A stretch of DNA of 46,568 nucleotides from an uncultured Acidobacteriia bacterium (GTDB lineage: Bacteria; Acidobacteriota; Terriglobia; Bryobacterales; Bryobacteraceae). Position 1 is the first letter of the stretch; every line of letters begins with the position of its first letter. Of the stretch, positions 32,660-39,890 are shown one piece after another. The DNA lies in contig CAIRBY010000258.1 in NCBI GenBank assembly GCA_903876865.1, positions 1 to 46,568 on the forward strand, given 5' to 3'. A program made the position numbers and the translations under genes. The notes beneath the pieces were generated by a model. That model was not told the DNA's origin and made no database searches. It saw only the letters and a list, made by a program, of their open reading frames with translations.

Positions 32660-34534
32660 TCATGCCGCCACCAGCGGCCCCTGCGCCTGCGCCCACTCCG
32701 CGATCTTCCGCGCCTGCGCCCGATTCTTCTTGCTCCCCTCGATCGCCGCCGTCCACTCCATCAACTCCGCAATCGCCGCCCCCATCGCCTCTTCCCGCGT
32801 CGCCGAGGGCTTCTGTGTCGCCTCCGGCAGCAGGTACACTCCGTCGCTCTCCGTCTGCGCCTCGAACGCGCCACGCCACCCGCCCGGCGAACGCACCAGT
32901 AACAGCGCCGCCTGTCCCGGCGCCGGCATCTCGATCACCTCGCACTGCTCGCGCGCCCAAATCCCGTCTTCATCCGCCAGCGGCAAGGGGTACACGAACG
33001 GACGCGGCAACGGCTCCGCTCCAGCCACCCCCGCCGCCTTCTTCCCGCGAACCTTCGGCGCCTGCACCTCCGCGCTCGCCCGCGCCGCCAGCTCGGCCCA
33101 ATTCACCCCGGCCGCATTCGCCGCCTCCACCAGGCCTCCGGGCACTTCCTCCGCATTGCGGTCCCAGCTCGGCAACTGTAACTCCCGCGCCAGGGCGAAC
33201 TCGATCAGCAGCGTGACCAGCCCCTCCTCCGGCAGGTCTCCGATTGGCAGAATATCCGCATCCCACTCCGGATGCCGCTTGCGCACGATCTCCCGCAGCT
33301 CGCCGCCCATCGCCTTCCAGAACGCCTCCGCCACCAGCTCCAGGTCCGCCGACAATCGTTGACTCGGACCCTTCGCCAGTACCGCATCCAGAATCCGGCC
33401 GCGCCCCAGCTTCGCCCCCTCGATCCGCGCCTTCGCCTCCCGTGCCTCGTCCTTCTCCGCCTGGCTCTTCTCTACCTTCGAATACGCCGAACCGCCACCG
33501 CCGTGCCCGCCGGTGAAATGCTTCTTGCAACTCCCGTTCGCACAGACATCCACGATCTGCCCCACGCCCGCGCCGCTCACCACAATCGCCCGCGACTCCC
33601 CGCCGCACCGCTGCGTCTTGCCGCCGATCTCCTTGTACTGGTGGTCCGCCAGCGTCCCCTTCGGCAGGTTCGGATGGTAGCCGTACCCGCGCTTGATCTT
33701 CACCAGCTCCGGGTCCGCCTTCAACTCCCGCGCCATATGCGCCGCCACCTTGCCCCGGTAGCATTCCGCATCCAGGCAATTGTTCGGGCTCCGCATATCC
33801 GCGCACAAGTCCGGCTGGTTCCCGCTCCGCTTCGGACACTCCACGCACGTCCCCGCCGCCTTCACTAGCTTCGCGTCGTCTTTCGGAAACGCCGCCGCGT
33901 CCAGGTTCAGTACCAGCTCTTCCTTGATCCACCGGTCCAGCGCCCGCAGGCTGAGCTCTCGCCCTTGCTCGCGCCGCTCCTCAATCTCCCGCACTGCCTC
34001 GGCCTGCCCGCTCTCCCCCAGCCGCGCGATCCGCGCCGCCTTCGCCTGCGTCACCAGGCCGCTCTCCATCGCCTCGCGCAACACCGCCGATACCGTCAGC
34101 AGCTGCAGCCGCTGATAGATGTACCGCTTGCTTTTCCCCACCCGCTCCGCGATCCGCGCCACGTCGTACCCGTGCTCGTCGATGAGCCGCTGGAACCCCT
34201 CCGCCTCCTCCAGCCGCGTTACGTCCTCGCGCTGCGCATTCTCCACCAGTTGCACCTCGGCCGCCTCCGCCGCCGTACACTCGCGCACCGTAACCGGCAC
34301 CTCCGCTAGGCCGGCCAGCCGCGCCGCCCGCAGTCGCCGCTCTCCCGCGATCAGGATGTACTCGCCCTCTACATCACCCGGCCGCACCACCAGCGCCTGC
34401 ACGATCCCATTCCCCCGGATCGATTCCGCCAGCTCCGCCAGCTTCCCCTCGTCGAACCGCTTCCGCGGATTCGTCCCGCTCTCCCGCACCGCGCCGATCG
34501 CAACGCTCATTCCTACAATCCCAGCCGTATCCAT
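32660..34534 (-). CDS. ParB-like protein (Spo0J/KorB family), no ParA neighbour
   Basis: A 624-aa protein. The ParB N-terminal domain has N-P-R-K-R-F-D-E at 22-29, G-E-R-R-L-R-A-A at 64-71 and Q-L-V-E-N-A-Q-R-E at 95-103. A helix-turn-helix lies at about 122-145 (D-V-A-R-I-A-E-R-V-G-K-S-K-R-Y-I-Y). A Cys cluster (C230, C233, C244, C253, C258) follows, and a long C-terminal region of no known fold. ATG 34534 is chosen for its GGGAGG site. ParB-family proteins bind palindromic sites and may spread or repress. No parA is seen, so partition is doubtful; transcriptional control is likely. Confidence 0.8.
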   Translation of the reverse strand: MDTAGIVGMSVAIGAVRESGTNPRKRFDEGKLAELAESIRGNGIVQALVVRPGDVEGEYILIAGERRLRAARLAGLAEVPVTVRECTAAEAAEVQLVENAQREDVTRLEEAEGFQRLIDEHGYDVARIAERVGKSKRYIYQRLQLLTVSAVLREAMESGLVTQAKAARIARLGESGQAEAVREIEERREQGRELSLRALDRWIKEELVLNLDAAAFPKDDAKLVKAAGTCVECPKRSGNQPDLCADMRSPNNCLDAECYRGKVAAHMARELKADPELVKIKRGYGYHPNLPKGTLADHQYKEIGGKTQRCGGESRAIVVSGAGVGQIVDVCANGSCKKHFTGGHGGGGSAYSKVEKSQAEKDEAREAKARIEGAKLGRGRILDAVLAKGPSQRLSADLELVAEAFWKAMGGELREIVRKRHPEWDADILPIGDLPEEGLVTLLIEFALARELQLPSWDRNAEEVPGGLVEAANAAGVNWAELAARASAEVQAPKVRGKKAAGVAGAEPLPRPFVYPLPLADEDGIWAREQCEVIEMPAPGQAALLLVRSPGGWRGAFEAQTESDGVYLLPEATQKPSATREEAMGAAIAELMEWTAAIEGSKKNRAQARKIAEWAQAQGPLVAA

Positions 34535-34842
34535 CGCTCGCCTCCCAACTGCACCAGCTTCATAGCCCACATCACCGCCAGCAACACCGCCGCAGCCCGC
34601 CACTTCTCCCGCGACACCCGCAGCCGGCAGTACCGCCGCCACAACCCCCGCTTCCGCTTCCGCTGCTCGCGCTCCGCCACCAGTGCCCGCTCCGCCCCGC
34701 TCACGGCCATCATGTATTGATCCACGCTCACCATCGGCACCGGCTCCGGCTCCGGCATCGGGTCGTCCTCGCGTGCCCCCATCGCCCCCAGCCACCGCCG
34801 GTCCATCGCTGTCAATTTCAACTCCCCGCTGCGCGCCTTCAT
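34513..34842 (-). CDS. Hypothetical protein with C-terminal membrane segment
   Basis: A 109-aa protein. The first 60 residues are polar, with a Pro/Glu-rich stretch. A basic cluster (R-K-R-K-R-G near 64-69) precedes a hydrophobic segment at about 84-98, the likely membrane anchor. It overlaps both neighbours (ATGA at the start; the ParB start at 34534 is inside its end). Function unknown. Confidence 0.45.
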   Translation of the reverse strand: MKARSGELKLTAMDRRWLGAMGAREDDPMPEPEPVPMVSVDQYMMAVSGAERALVAEREQRKRKRGLWRRYCRLRVSREKWRAAAVLLAVMWAMKLVQLGGERWIRLGL

Positions 34843-35228
34843 ATCCCCAACCCCGCAATGTCATCCACCACCAGCCCCGTCACCCGGAACCCCGCCTCCG
34901 GCCCGATCCAGAACACCGCCACATCCGAGTACGGCACCCCACTGGCCGCGCCCTTCACATTCCGCGCCAGCACCTGCTCGTACTCCACCTCCGTCCCATC
35001 CGCCAGCGTCACCGTCAGCGCGATCCGCCAACCCGTCACCCGGCCGCCCACCGCGCCCACGAACACCTGCACCCCGTACACCGTCTCCGGCGTCGCCGTC
35101 TCCGCCACTCCCGGCACATTTGTCGCCGTCAATAGCCACAAGTGCCGCGATTCCGCCCGCAGCCCCGTCACCCCCATCAGCCCCGCGCATACCAGCGCCG
35201 CCACACTACACCGTTCCATCGCTCGCAT
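34839..35228 (-). CDS. Secreted/periplasmic hypothetical protein
   Basis: A 129-aa protein with an N-terminal signal peptide (basic start, hydrophobic A-A-L-V-C-A-G-L-M-G, then A-E-S near residue 20). The mature part is beta-rich and Val/Thr/Gly-rich. ATG 35228 overlaps the upstream stop (TAATG). It sits in the lysogeny/regulatory region, so export may serve superinfection exclusion or host modification; this is inference. Confidence 0.5.
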   Translation of the reverse strand: MRAMERCSVAALVCAGLMGVTGLRAESRHLWLLTATNVPGVAETATPETVYGVQVFVGAVGGRVTGWRIALTVTLADGTEVEYEQVLARNVKGAASGVPYSDVAVFWIGPEAGFRVTGLVVDDIAGLGI

Positions 35229-35485
35229 TACACGCCTCCTCGCAACCACGCCAGCACGCTCCGCCCTTCGCGCCGCGTACTCACCGCCAACCCATGCCGC
35301 CGCGCCGTCAGGTAGATATTCCCCTGCAGCGCCTGCATCGAAATGTCCGTCACCGGACGAAACACCACCGCCTTCCCGCGCGGCGTGCTCCGCAGCCGCT
35401 CCACAATCCGGTACGGGCTATCGTGCCCTCGCACCTTGCGCACCTCGGGAATTTCCACCACCTCACCTGCAGGAAAACTGTTCAT
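35228..35485 (-). CDS. Small hypothetical protein
   Basis: An 85-aa basic protein with E-V-R-K-V-R and T-A-R-R-H-G-L-A-V-S-T-R-R-E-G-R, patterns compatible with a small nucleic-acid-binding fold such as a modified beta-ribbon-helix. It overlaps the upstream gene by 23 bp and the next gene by one base. No family recognised. Confidence 0.45.
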   Translation of the reverse strand: MNSFPAGEVVEIPEVRKVRGHDSPYRIVERLRSTPRGKAVVFRPVTDISMQALQGNIYLTARRHGLAVSTRREGRSVLAWLRGGV

Positions 35486-35687
35486 AAATTTCCTCCGCGT
35501 CCCGCCGCCGTCCCGCCACCCGGTCGATCAGCGCCAGCATTCGCCCCCGGTGGCACTCACACCGCCGCGGACCCGCCTCCGCCAGCGCCCACAATCCGTC
35601 CTGCGCCCTGCATTCCTCGCACGGCGCGATCGCTTTCACTTGCCGCCGCAGCCTCTCCATGTATCCGCTCTTTTGCGCGTGTCCCAT
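35463..35687 (-). CDS. Small Cys-rich protein (zinc-binding-like)
   Basis: 74 aa from ATG 35687. Two Cys pairs (C-E-E-C near 23-26 and C-E-C-H-R-G near 42-46) suggest a zinc-binding fold. The start is uncertain: TTG 35744 and ATG 35660 are alternatives, and no ribosome site is strong. It overlaps the next gene by 23 bp. Function unknown. Confidence 0.45.
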   Translation of the reverse strand: MGHAQKSGYMERLRRQVKAIAPCEECRAQDGLWALAEAGPRRCECHRGRMLALIDRVAGRRRDAEEIYEQFSCR

Positions 35688-35762
35688 GAATCTGAAAACG
35701 ACGGCGACCAGACCCGAATCCAATCGCCGCCCAGGCTCCTTCAACCGCCAAGTAAAACCCCG

Positions 35763-36062
35763 CTACGACGCCATCCGCTTGCGCGGCACCAGCGCCTTCC
35801 GGAACTCCACCACGGCCCGCGGCGTCAGTTCGACACCCGCCATCGCCGCCGCTTCGCTCCAGGAAAAATAGTCCCGGTCCGGCAGGTGCGCCCACCGCCG
35901 CACGCTCACTCCCCGGTAATACGGCCAGATCCCGAAGTACTTCCCGCACCGCACCAGCCCCACCAGCACCCGTGCCCGGTCCGCCTCGCTCGGTAGCGGC
36001 TTCGGCCGTCCGAACCCCCCCGCGCGCATCCGCTCCGCCACCAGGCGCAAGCTCGCCTTCAT
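35763..36062 (-). CDS. Hypothetical protein
   Basis: A 99-aa basic protein with a helical N-terminus, a central Trp/Tyr/Phe-rich segment (Y-F-G-I-W-P-Y-Y-R-G-V-S-V-R-R-W) and an HTH-like end. ATG 36062 overlaps the stop of the 48-aa membrane protein (ATGA). A small DNA-binding regulator is plausible; not recognised. Confidence 0.45.
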   Translation of the reverse strand: MKASLRLVAERMRAGGFGRPKPLPSEADRARVLVGLVRCGKYFGIWPYYRGVSVRRWAHLPDRDYFSWSEAAAMAGVELTPRAVVEFRKALVPRKRMAS

Positions 36063-36205
36063 CGCAGCCACCATTCCGCTACGTCCGCGCGCTGGCACAA
36101 CCACGCCATTCCAAACGCCGCCAGAATCACCGCGCCCATCGCGACCAGATAGAACCCGACCACCACCCCACACCACCCCGCCAGCCGCCGGTTCATTCCC
36201 CTCAT
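36059..36205 (-). CDS. 48-aa single-pass membrane protein
   Basis: One hydrophobic segment spans residues about 11-33 (W-C-G-V-V-V-G-F-Y-L-V-A-M-G-A-V-I-L), between a basic N-terminus and a short acidic/Trp-rich tail. ATG 36205 overlaps the upstream stop (ATGA). Function unknown; such small proteins in the immunity region can act in exclusion or lysis control. Confidence 0.45.
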   Translation of the reverse strand: MRGMNRRLAGWCGVVVGFYLVAMGAVILAAFGMAWLCQRADVAEWWLR

Positions 36206-36486
36206 GCCGATGCCCTCGTCCGCACGCGCCGGTATTCCGCCAGCGCCGCGTCCAACATCGCCCGCACGCTCATCGGGTTGCCCTCCATCGCAGGCCGCGC
36301 CGGAATCAGGAACGGAATCCGCTCCATCGCATCCATCGGCAACTCCACCAGCTGCGCCAGCGCATTCGCCGCGTAGCACTCCGCCGCCCACTTCTCCCGG
36401 TCGCCGTCCTGGCTCGCCAGCGCCGCGTACTTTTCGTAATGGCCCTTGAGCCTTACGATCTTTGAAGGTGTAATCACACTCGGCAT
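36202..36486 (-). CDS. Hypothetical helical protein
   Basis: A 94-aa protein, mainly helical, starting at ATG 36486 with GGGAGAG a few nt upstream. It follows a 99-bp gap with a large inverted repeat. No family recognised. Confidence 0.5.
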   Translation of the reverse strand: MPSVITPSKIVRLKGHYEKYAALASQDGDREKWAAECYAANALAQLVELPMDAMERIPFLIPARPAMEGNPMSVRAMLDAALAEYRRVRTRASA

Positions 36487-36510
36487 CGAACTCTCCCGTC
36501 ACTCCCCACC

Positions 36511-36576
36511 GGCCCAGGCCTCCAGGGCAGCCCAGCGCGTCCTCCCCCGAGGAACCTGTCCGCCCCTGCCTGGGCC
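36511..36576 (-). ncRNA. Candidate structured leader RNA
   Basis: In the 99-bp gap before the 94-aa gene, a 9-bp inverted repeat GGCCCAGGC (36511-36519) and GCCTGGGCC (36568-36576) encloses further pairing (a CCTC GGGG GAGG hairpin and AGGG/CCCT). The closed multibranch layout is unusual in a genome where most genes overlap. It may be a leader that controls translation or an attenuator. No known RNA family is recognised. Confidence 0.35.
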
Positions 36577-36585
36577 AATGAGAAC

Positions 36586-36834
36586 TTAGAATGAACTTGC
36601 CCGCCCCAGCCGGAACGCCTCGAGCAGTAGCGTATCCGTCACCGCCCGCACGGGGATGCTTAGGTCGTCCGCCACATCCTCGCTGCTCCGCTTAGCCCGG
36701 AAACTGTCACAGATGACTTGCCTCAAGATCGGAGACAGATGCCGCGCTTTTACCCGGCATTTCCCACTCTTCGAAGCTTTGTCCTGAACGGACTCCCGCT
36801 CCGGCCCTTGAAATCCATCTATCCCTAAAGACAT
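36586..36834 (-). CDS. Sigma-70 region-4-like or HTH protein
   Basis: An 82-aa basic protein. Residues about 35-72 (L-R-Q-V-I-C-D-S-F then S-S-E-D-V-A-D-D-L-S-I-P-V-R-A-V) look like a helix-turn-helix of the sigma-factor region 4 type. It overlaps the upstream gene by 10 bp. A near-copy of the 14-bp palindrome (36857-36870) lies about 23 nt upstream of its start. Likely an early regulator. Confidence 0.55.
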   Translation of the reverse strand: MSLGIDGFQGPERESVQDKASKSGKCRVKARHLSPILRQVICDSFRAKRSSEDVADDLSIPVRAVTDTLLLEAFRLGRASSF

Positions 36835-37052
36835 ACTTTCCCCATGTCCGACACGTTGCACGCGCGCGCACTTTCCGCCGCGTCCGGACCCACAATCCAG
36901 CGCTCCAGCGCCCCTTCAACCGCCAGCGCTGGAGTTACGCCGCGTCGCGCCGCGGCGATCTGTAGCTGCTCCCACGTCTCGGCCCGAACCGCGACCAGCG
37001 CCAGCTGCGGACGCCCCGGCGCCGCGGCATCCGCCTGGAATACCCCCGTCAT
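36825..37052 (-). CDS. Ribbon-helix-helix-like regulator
   Basis: A 75-aa protein. A beta strand (A-L-V-A-V-R-A-E) is followed by two helices (W-E-Q-L-Q-I-A-A-A-R-R and A-L-A-V-E-G-A-L-E-R-W), the ribbon-helix-helix pattern. The 12-aa tail is overlapped by the next gene. It abuts the stop of the 63-aa RHH gene (TAAATG). The pair forms the start of the lysogeny operon. Confidence 0.6.
   Translation of the reverse strand: MTGVFQADAAAPGRPQLALVAVRAETWEQLQIAAARRGVTPALAVEGALERWIVGPDAAESARACNVSDMGKVCL
36857..36870. promoter_or_regulatory. Near-copy of the 14-bp palindrome (one mismatch)
   Basis: Reads TGCACGCGCGCGCA. It lies 23-36 nt upstream of the start at 36834, inside the end of the preceding coding region, so codon constraint may have changed it. 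Confidence 0.35.
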
Positions 37053-37244
37053 TTACGCAGCCCTCCCGGCTTCGGACTGCGCGCCGGACTGCACCCATAA
37101 CTCAATCGCCCGCTCCACCGCATCGCCCGTCGTCAGTCCGCGCTGGATGGCGGCAATCTTCATCTGCGCCCATAGCGCCCCGTCTACGTTCAGACTCGTG
37201 CGCTTTATCTGCTTTGCTGGTAGATTTGTCTTTGCGGTATCCAC
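37053..37244 (-). CDS. Ribbon-helix-helix regulator, first gene of the leftward operon
   Basis: A 63-aa protein with the RHH pattern (R-T-S-L-N-V-D then W-A-Q-M-K-I-A-A-I-Q-R-G and A-V-E-R-A-I-E-L-W). It is the first gene transcribed from the divergent promoter region and thus a candidate phage repressor or Cro-like regulator. No classic CI-like repressor is seen, so these RHH proteins may be the lysogeny switch. Confidence 0.65.
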   Translation of the reverse strand: MDTAKTNLPAKQIKRTSLNVDGALWAQMKIAAIQRGLTTGDAVERAIELWVQSGAQSEAGRAA

Positions 37245-37313
37245 GTGAATTACAGTACAAGATTGCTAGCTAACTTGCAAGCAAAATTTATAGAATATTT
37301 GCGGAACTAATAG
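37245..37313. promoter_or_regulatory. Divergent promoter/operator region between RHH genes
   Basis: A 69-bp AT-rich gap, the most AT-rich part of the regulatory area. TTGCTAGC (37263-37270) and TTGCAAGC (37275-37282) are direct half-sites 12 bp apart. On the minus strand TTGCAA, 17 bp and TACTGT could form -35/-10 boxes for the RHH operon. On the plus strand TTGCTA with a TTTATA-like -10 could serve 37314. The operators overlap both. Confidence 0.6.
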
Positions 37314-37694
37314 ATGGAGACAGTTGCATTAAACGCGCGCATCCCAAAAGATCTGAAAAAACGCCTGGAGATCGCCAAGGTGGAGCGCGACGTCAACATT
37401 CAGGATGCCGTAACCGCTGCCATTGAAGCCTGGGTTGACGGCGCCGCCGACACTCCATCAATCCCATCGCCGCGCGCCATCCCCGGGCCGATGGATGGTC
37501 TCACCGCCGACCAATACTGGACAATCCAAAACCTCTCTGAGATACTAACCGCTCACCCATCGGGAGCTGAATTCCGGATGCTGTATAGCGCTCTCGAAAT
37601 CGCCGTTTCCGAATGGCGAAAAATTAGGAGCGAGTATCATGGAACGCAAGCCCCCAGCTCGGGTCCGCGCCATCGACGGAAAAGGGCCGTCTGA
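37314..37694 (+). CDS. CopG/ribbon-helix-helix-like protein, first plus-strand gene
   Basis: A 126-aa protein. Residues 1-40 have a ribbon-helix-helix pattern (L-N-A-R-I-P-K-D-L-K-K-R-L-E-I-A then A-V-T-A-A-I-E-A-W). Residues 60-100 are a separate helical part, and the tail is basic (R-H-R-R-K-R). It is divergent from the RHH genes at 37053 and 36825. It may regulate the lysogen operon it heads. Confidence 0.6.
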   Translation: METVALNARIPKDLKKRLEIAKVERDVNIQDAVTAAIEAWVDGAADTPSIPSPRAIPGPMDGLTADQYWTIQNLSEILTAHPSGAEFRMLYSALEIAVSEWRKIRSEYHGTQAPSSGPRHRRKRAV

Positions 37695-37893
37695 AGACGT
37701 GATTACCGAATCGGAATATGCTGAGATCGTCAGGGCGCAGGATGCCACTCTCTACGCCCAGGCTTACGAACGTAAGCTGCTCGGTCGCCTCACGGCTCGC
37801 CTTATCAATGGCGCCCGCGCCGCCAGCGGCCGCTATTACTTCGATCCCGACCGCGGCATCGTCCGCCGCCTCGAATCCCGCTCTGGGTCGTAA
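37639..37893 (+). CDS. Small hypothetical protein
   Basis: 84 aa; starts inside the end of the preceding gene, with AGGAG upstream. The sequence is charged, with helical parts and a short beta segment (G-R-Y-Y-F-D-P-D-R-G). Function unknown; translationally linked to its neighbours. Confidence 0.5.
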   Translation: MERKPPARVRAIDGKGPSEDVITESEYAEIVRAQDATLYAQAYERKLLGRLTARLINGARAASGRYYFDPDRGIVRRLESRSGS

Positions 37894-37898
37894 TCGCC

Positions 37899-38294
37899 AT
37901 GTCCGGCATCGTCATTTTAATCATCGGCGCGCTTGTCTACTTCCTCCCCTCGATTCTGGGCCACGAGAAACGCAACGCAGCCGCTATCCTTGCCCTGAAC
38001 ATCTTCCTTGGATGGACGGTGGTTGGTTGGGTGGTCGCTCTCGTATGGGCGGTCAGCGTGGAAGCTCCGCTTCCGGCCGCCGCGCCGGCGGCGCCATCCT
38101 ATCTCTGCGGGGCCTGCAGGGCTCCAGTGCGGGCCGGACAGGTTAAGTGCGTCGCGTGCGGAAAGCCCTTAAACTGGCCCGCGCCCGCCGGTTTGAAGAA
38201 GTGCCCCGACTGCGCCGAGCAAATTCAATCCGACGCGCGAAAATGCCGTTTTTGCGGCCTGGAATTTATGCCAGAGAAAAGGACAAAGGTATGA
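37899..38294 (+). CDS. Superinfection-immunity-like membrane protein with zinc ribbons
   Basis: A 131-aa protein. Residues 1-50 hold two membrane segments and the sequence L-N-I-F-L-G-W-T-V-V-G-W-V-V-A-L-V-W-A, the hallmark of the T4 Imm-like superinfection immunity domain. The C-terminal half has two zinc-ribbon units (C-G-A-C ... C-V-A-C-G and C-P-D-C ... C-R-F-C-G). Role inferred: blocking DNA entry of related phages from the inner membrane. It overlaps the next gene by 4 bp. Confidence 0.75.
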   Translation: MSGIVILIIGALVYFLPSILGHEKRNAAAILALNIFLGWTVVGWVVALVWAVSVEAPLPAAAPAAPSYLCGACRAPVRAGQVKCVACGKPLNWPAPAGLKKCPDCAEQIQSDARKCRFCGLEFMPEKRTKV

Positions 38295-38476
38295 TCGAAC
38301 TCACGTATGCCGCATATGTCGTTCTCATTGTTATCAGCGCGCTCCTCGCAATCGCTCTCATCCTCGCGCCGCTGAAACTCTATGCCATCCACCGCGAGCT
38401 TCGCTGGCAAAACGAAGAGTTGCGCACGCAGACCCGCCTCCTCGCCGAACTTGCCAATAAAGACGCTACTCCATGA
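38291..38476 (+). CDS. Small membrane protein with coiled-coil tail
   Basis: 61 aa from ATG 38291. One hydrophobic segment at about 6-31 is followed by a charged helix (W-Q-N-E-E-L-R-T-Q-T-R-L-L-A-E-L) of coiled-coil type. It overlaps both neighbours by ATGA. Likely works with the immunity-like membrane protein; function unknown. Confidence 0.55.
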   Translation: MIELTYAAYVVLIVISALLAIALILAPLKLYAIHRELRWQNEELRTQTRLLAELANKDATP

Positions 38477-38994
38477 AACCCCTCCCCCTCGCCCTCTTCG
38501 CCCTCACCCTCACCGCCCAATCCGGACCCGATCCCAACGGCTGGCAATCCATCACCTGGCAGATGTCCCTCGCCGAGGCCCGCGCCGCCCTCGACCCCTC
38601 CGCCTCCTGCCCCGTCGATCCGCCCGGTAGCCCGGCCATCGAGCTCATCGACCGCCTCTGCACCCGCGTGCAACTCGCCGGCGACTCCGTCCCCGCCTAC
38701 ATCCAGACCGCCCGGAGCTCCAACCACATCGCCGCCATCACCATCCGCGCCGCCGATATCGGCGACCCGCACCAGGAGGCCACCTACCTCGAGCTCAAGC
38801 GCCTCCTCCTCGAAAAGTACGCCGCGCCCAAAGACGAACACACCACCCGCAGTGCCAATGGCATGGTCGAATCCACCGCTCTCTGGACCTTCCCCCATAC
38901 CTCCATCACCCTCACCCGCTACTACGACCCCCGCGAGTCCACTCTCTCCCTCATCACCATCCGCTACCGCCCCGTCACCCCCAGCCCGCTATGA
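38473..38994 (+). CDS. Exported hypothetical protein
   Basis: A 173-aa protein with a signal peptide (K-P-L-P-L-A-L-F-A-L-T-L-T-A-Q at residues 2-16). The mature part has W-Q-S-I-T-W-Q-M-S-L-A-E-A-R then beta-rich segments with Cys residues. It is the last gene of the plus-strand operon and is convergent with the methylase gene, overlapping it by 31 bp. A periplasmic exclusion or host-fitness factor of the lysogen is possible. TGCACCCGCGTGCA (one mismatch to the palindrome) is inside it at 38659. Confidence 0.6.
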   Translation: MKPLPLALFALTLTAQSGPDPNGWQSITWQMSLAEARAALDPSASCPVDPPGSPAIELIDRLCTRVQLAGDSVPAYIQTARSSNHIAAITIRAADIGDPHQEATYLELKRLLLEKYAAPKDEHTTRSANGMVESTALWTFPHTSITLTRYYDPRESTLSLITIRYRPVTPSPL

Positions 38995-39890
38995 TCAGCA
39001 TATTCCGCCCGTTGAAACAAGTTCCCCTGCGGCCTCAAGCAATGCGGGCTGAACCAGATCGTTTCGCGCTTCGCATTCTCGCGGCCCCGCCCGTCCGCTT
39101 GCGATCCGTACCCGCCGCTCGCCTTCCATGCAATCGCTTCCCATTCCGTCGGCATCTCGTGTTCCCCGTCGTAACCGCACAGAGCGATTCGTAGCAGCGG
39201 ATTCTCGCCATTTGCGAGCGCCCATTCACGCACCGCCGCGCTCACATTCGAGTGCGCGGAGTACTTCACGGCATGTTCCGCTTCGGCGTAGGGCGGGTCG
39301 AGAAACACTCCAGTGATTCCGTGTTTCACTGTGACCGATTCCCCGAGCACCCGATCCCATTCGCCCTGGCAGATCCGCACATCCCGCAGCCGCGTCGAAA
39401 GCGCCTCGAAATACTCGCGGATGCGTTCGCCCCTCCCCGCGTCGCCCAGGTGCGGCAACTGCTCTGGTAGCGCTTCTTTTTGCACGCACCAGCCCGATCC
39501 GATCCACGAGCACAGCCCCCACGCCCACCAGCCCGCCACCATTGCGTCGTAATACTCGGCCTGCGTCCGCAGCGCCTGCAGCCGCTCCGTACCCGTCTCC
39601 AGTAGCCATCGGTGCCGCGCCAGTAGATCCGCCTCCGAAACAGGCCAGTCTGCCCATGCCGCCGTATTCTCCGGATCGTACTTGACCGATCTCCAGAAAT
39701 TCGCCAGATACGCGTCTAGATCGTTCACTGTCTCCGTGCCGCCCCCCCCCCTTGGCCTCCCTAGCAGCACCGCGCCGCTCCCAAAGAATGGCTCGACGTA
39801 GTTCGGTACATTGCCAAATCGCTCCCACACCAGATGCGCCACCCGCGACTTCCCCCCGAACCACGGAAACGGCGCCTTCAGTTCGCTCAC
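38964..39890 (-). CDS. DNA adenine methylase (D12 class)
   Basis: A 308-aa protein. Motifs in order: P-F-P-W-F-G-G-K-S-R at about 7-16, Y-V-E-P-F-F-G-S-G-A-V at 31-41 (AdoMet binding), N-D-L-D at 56-59, and catalytic D-P-P-Y at 198-201. GTG 39890 overlaps the upstream stop. It probably modifies phage DNA against host restriction or controls phage gene expression. It ends the minus-strand accessory block and converges with the plus operon. The C-run near 39744-39752 falls in its Gly-rich part (residues 47-51). Confidence 0.85.
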   Translation of the reverse strand: MSELKAPFPWFGGKSRVAHLVWERFGNVPNYVEPFFGSGAVLLGRPRGGGGTETVNDLDAYLANFWRSVKYDPENTAAWADWPVSEADLLARHRWLLETGTERLQALRTQAEYYDAMVAGWWAWGLCSWIGSGWCVQKEALPEQLPHLGDAGRGERIREYFEALSTRLRDVRICQGEWDRVLGESVTVKHGITGVFLDPPYAEAEHAVKYSAHSNVSAAVREWALANGENPLLRIALCGYDGEHEMPTEWEAIAWKASGGYGSQADGRGRENAKRETIWFSPHCLRPQGNLFQRAEYADHSGLGVTGR

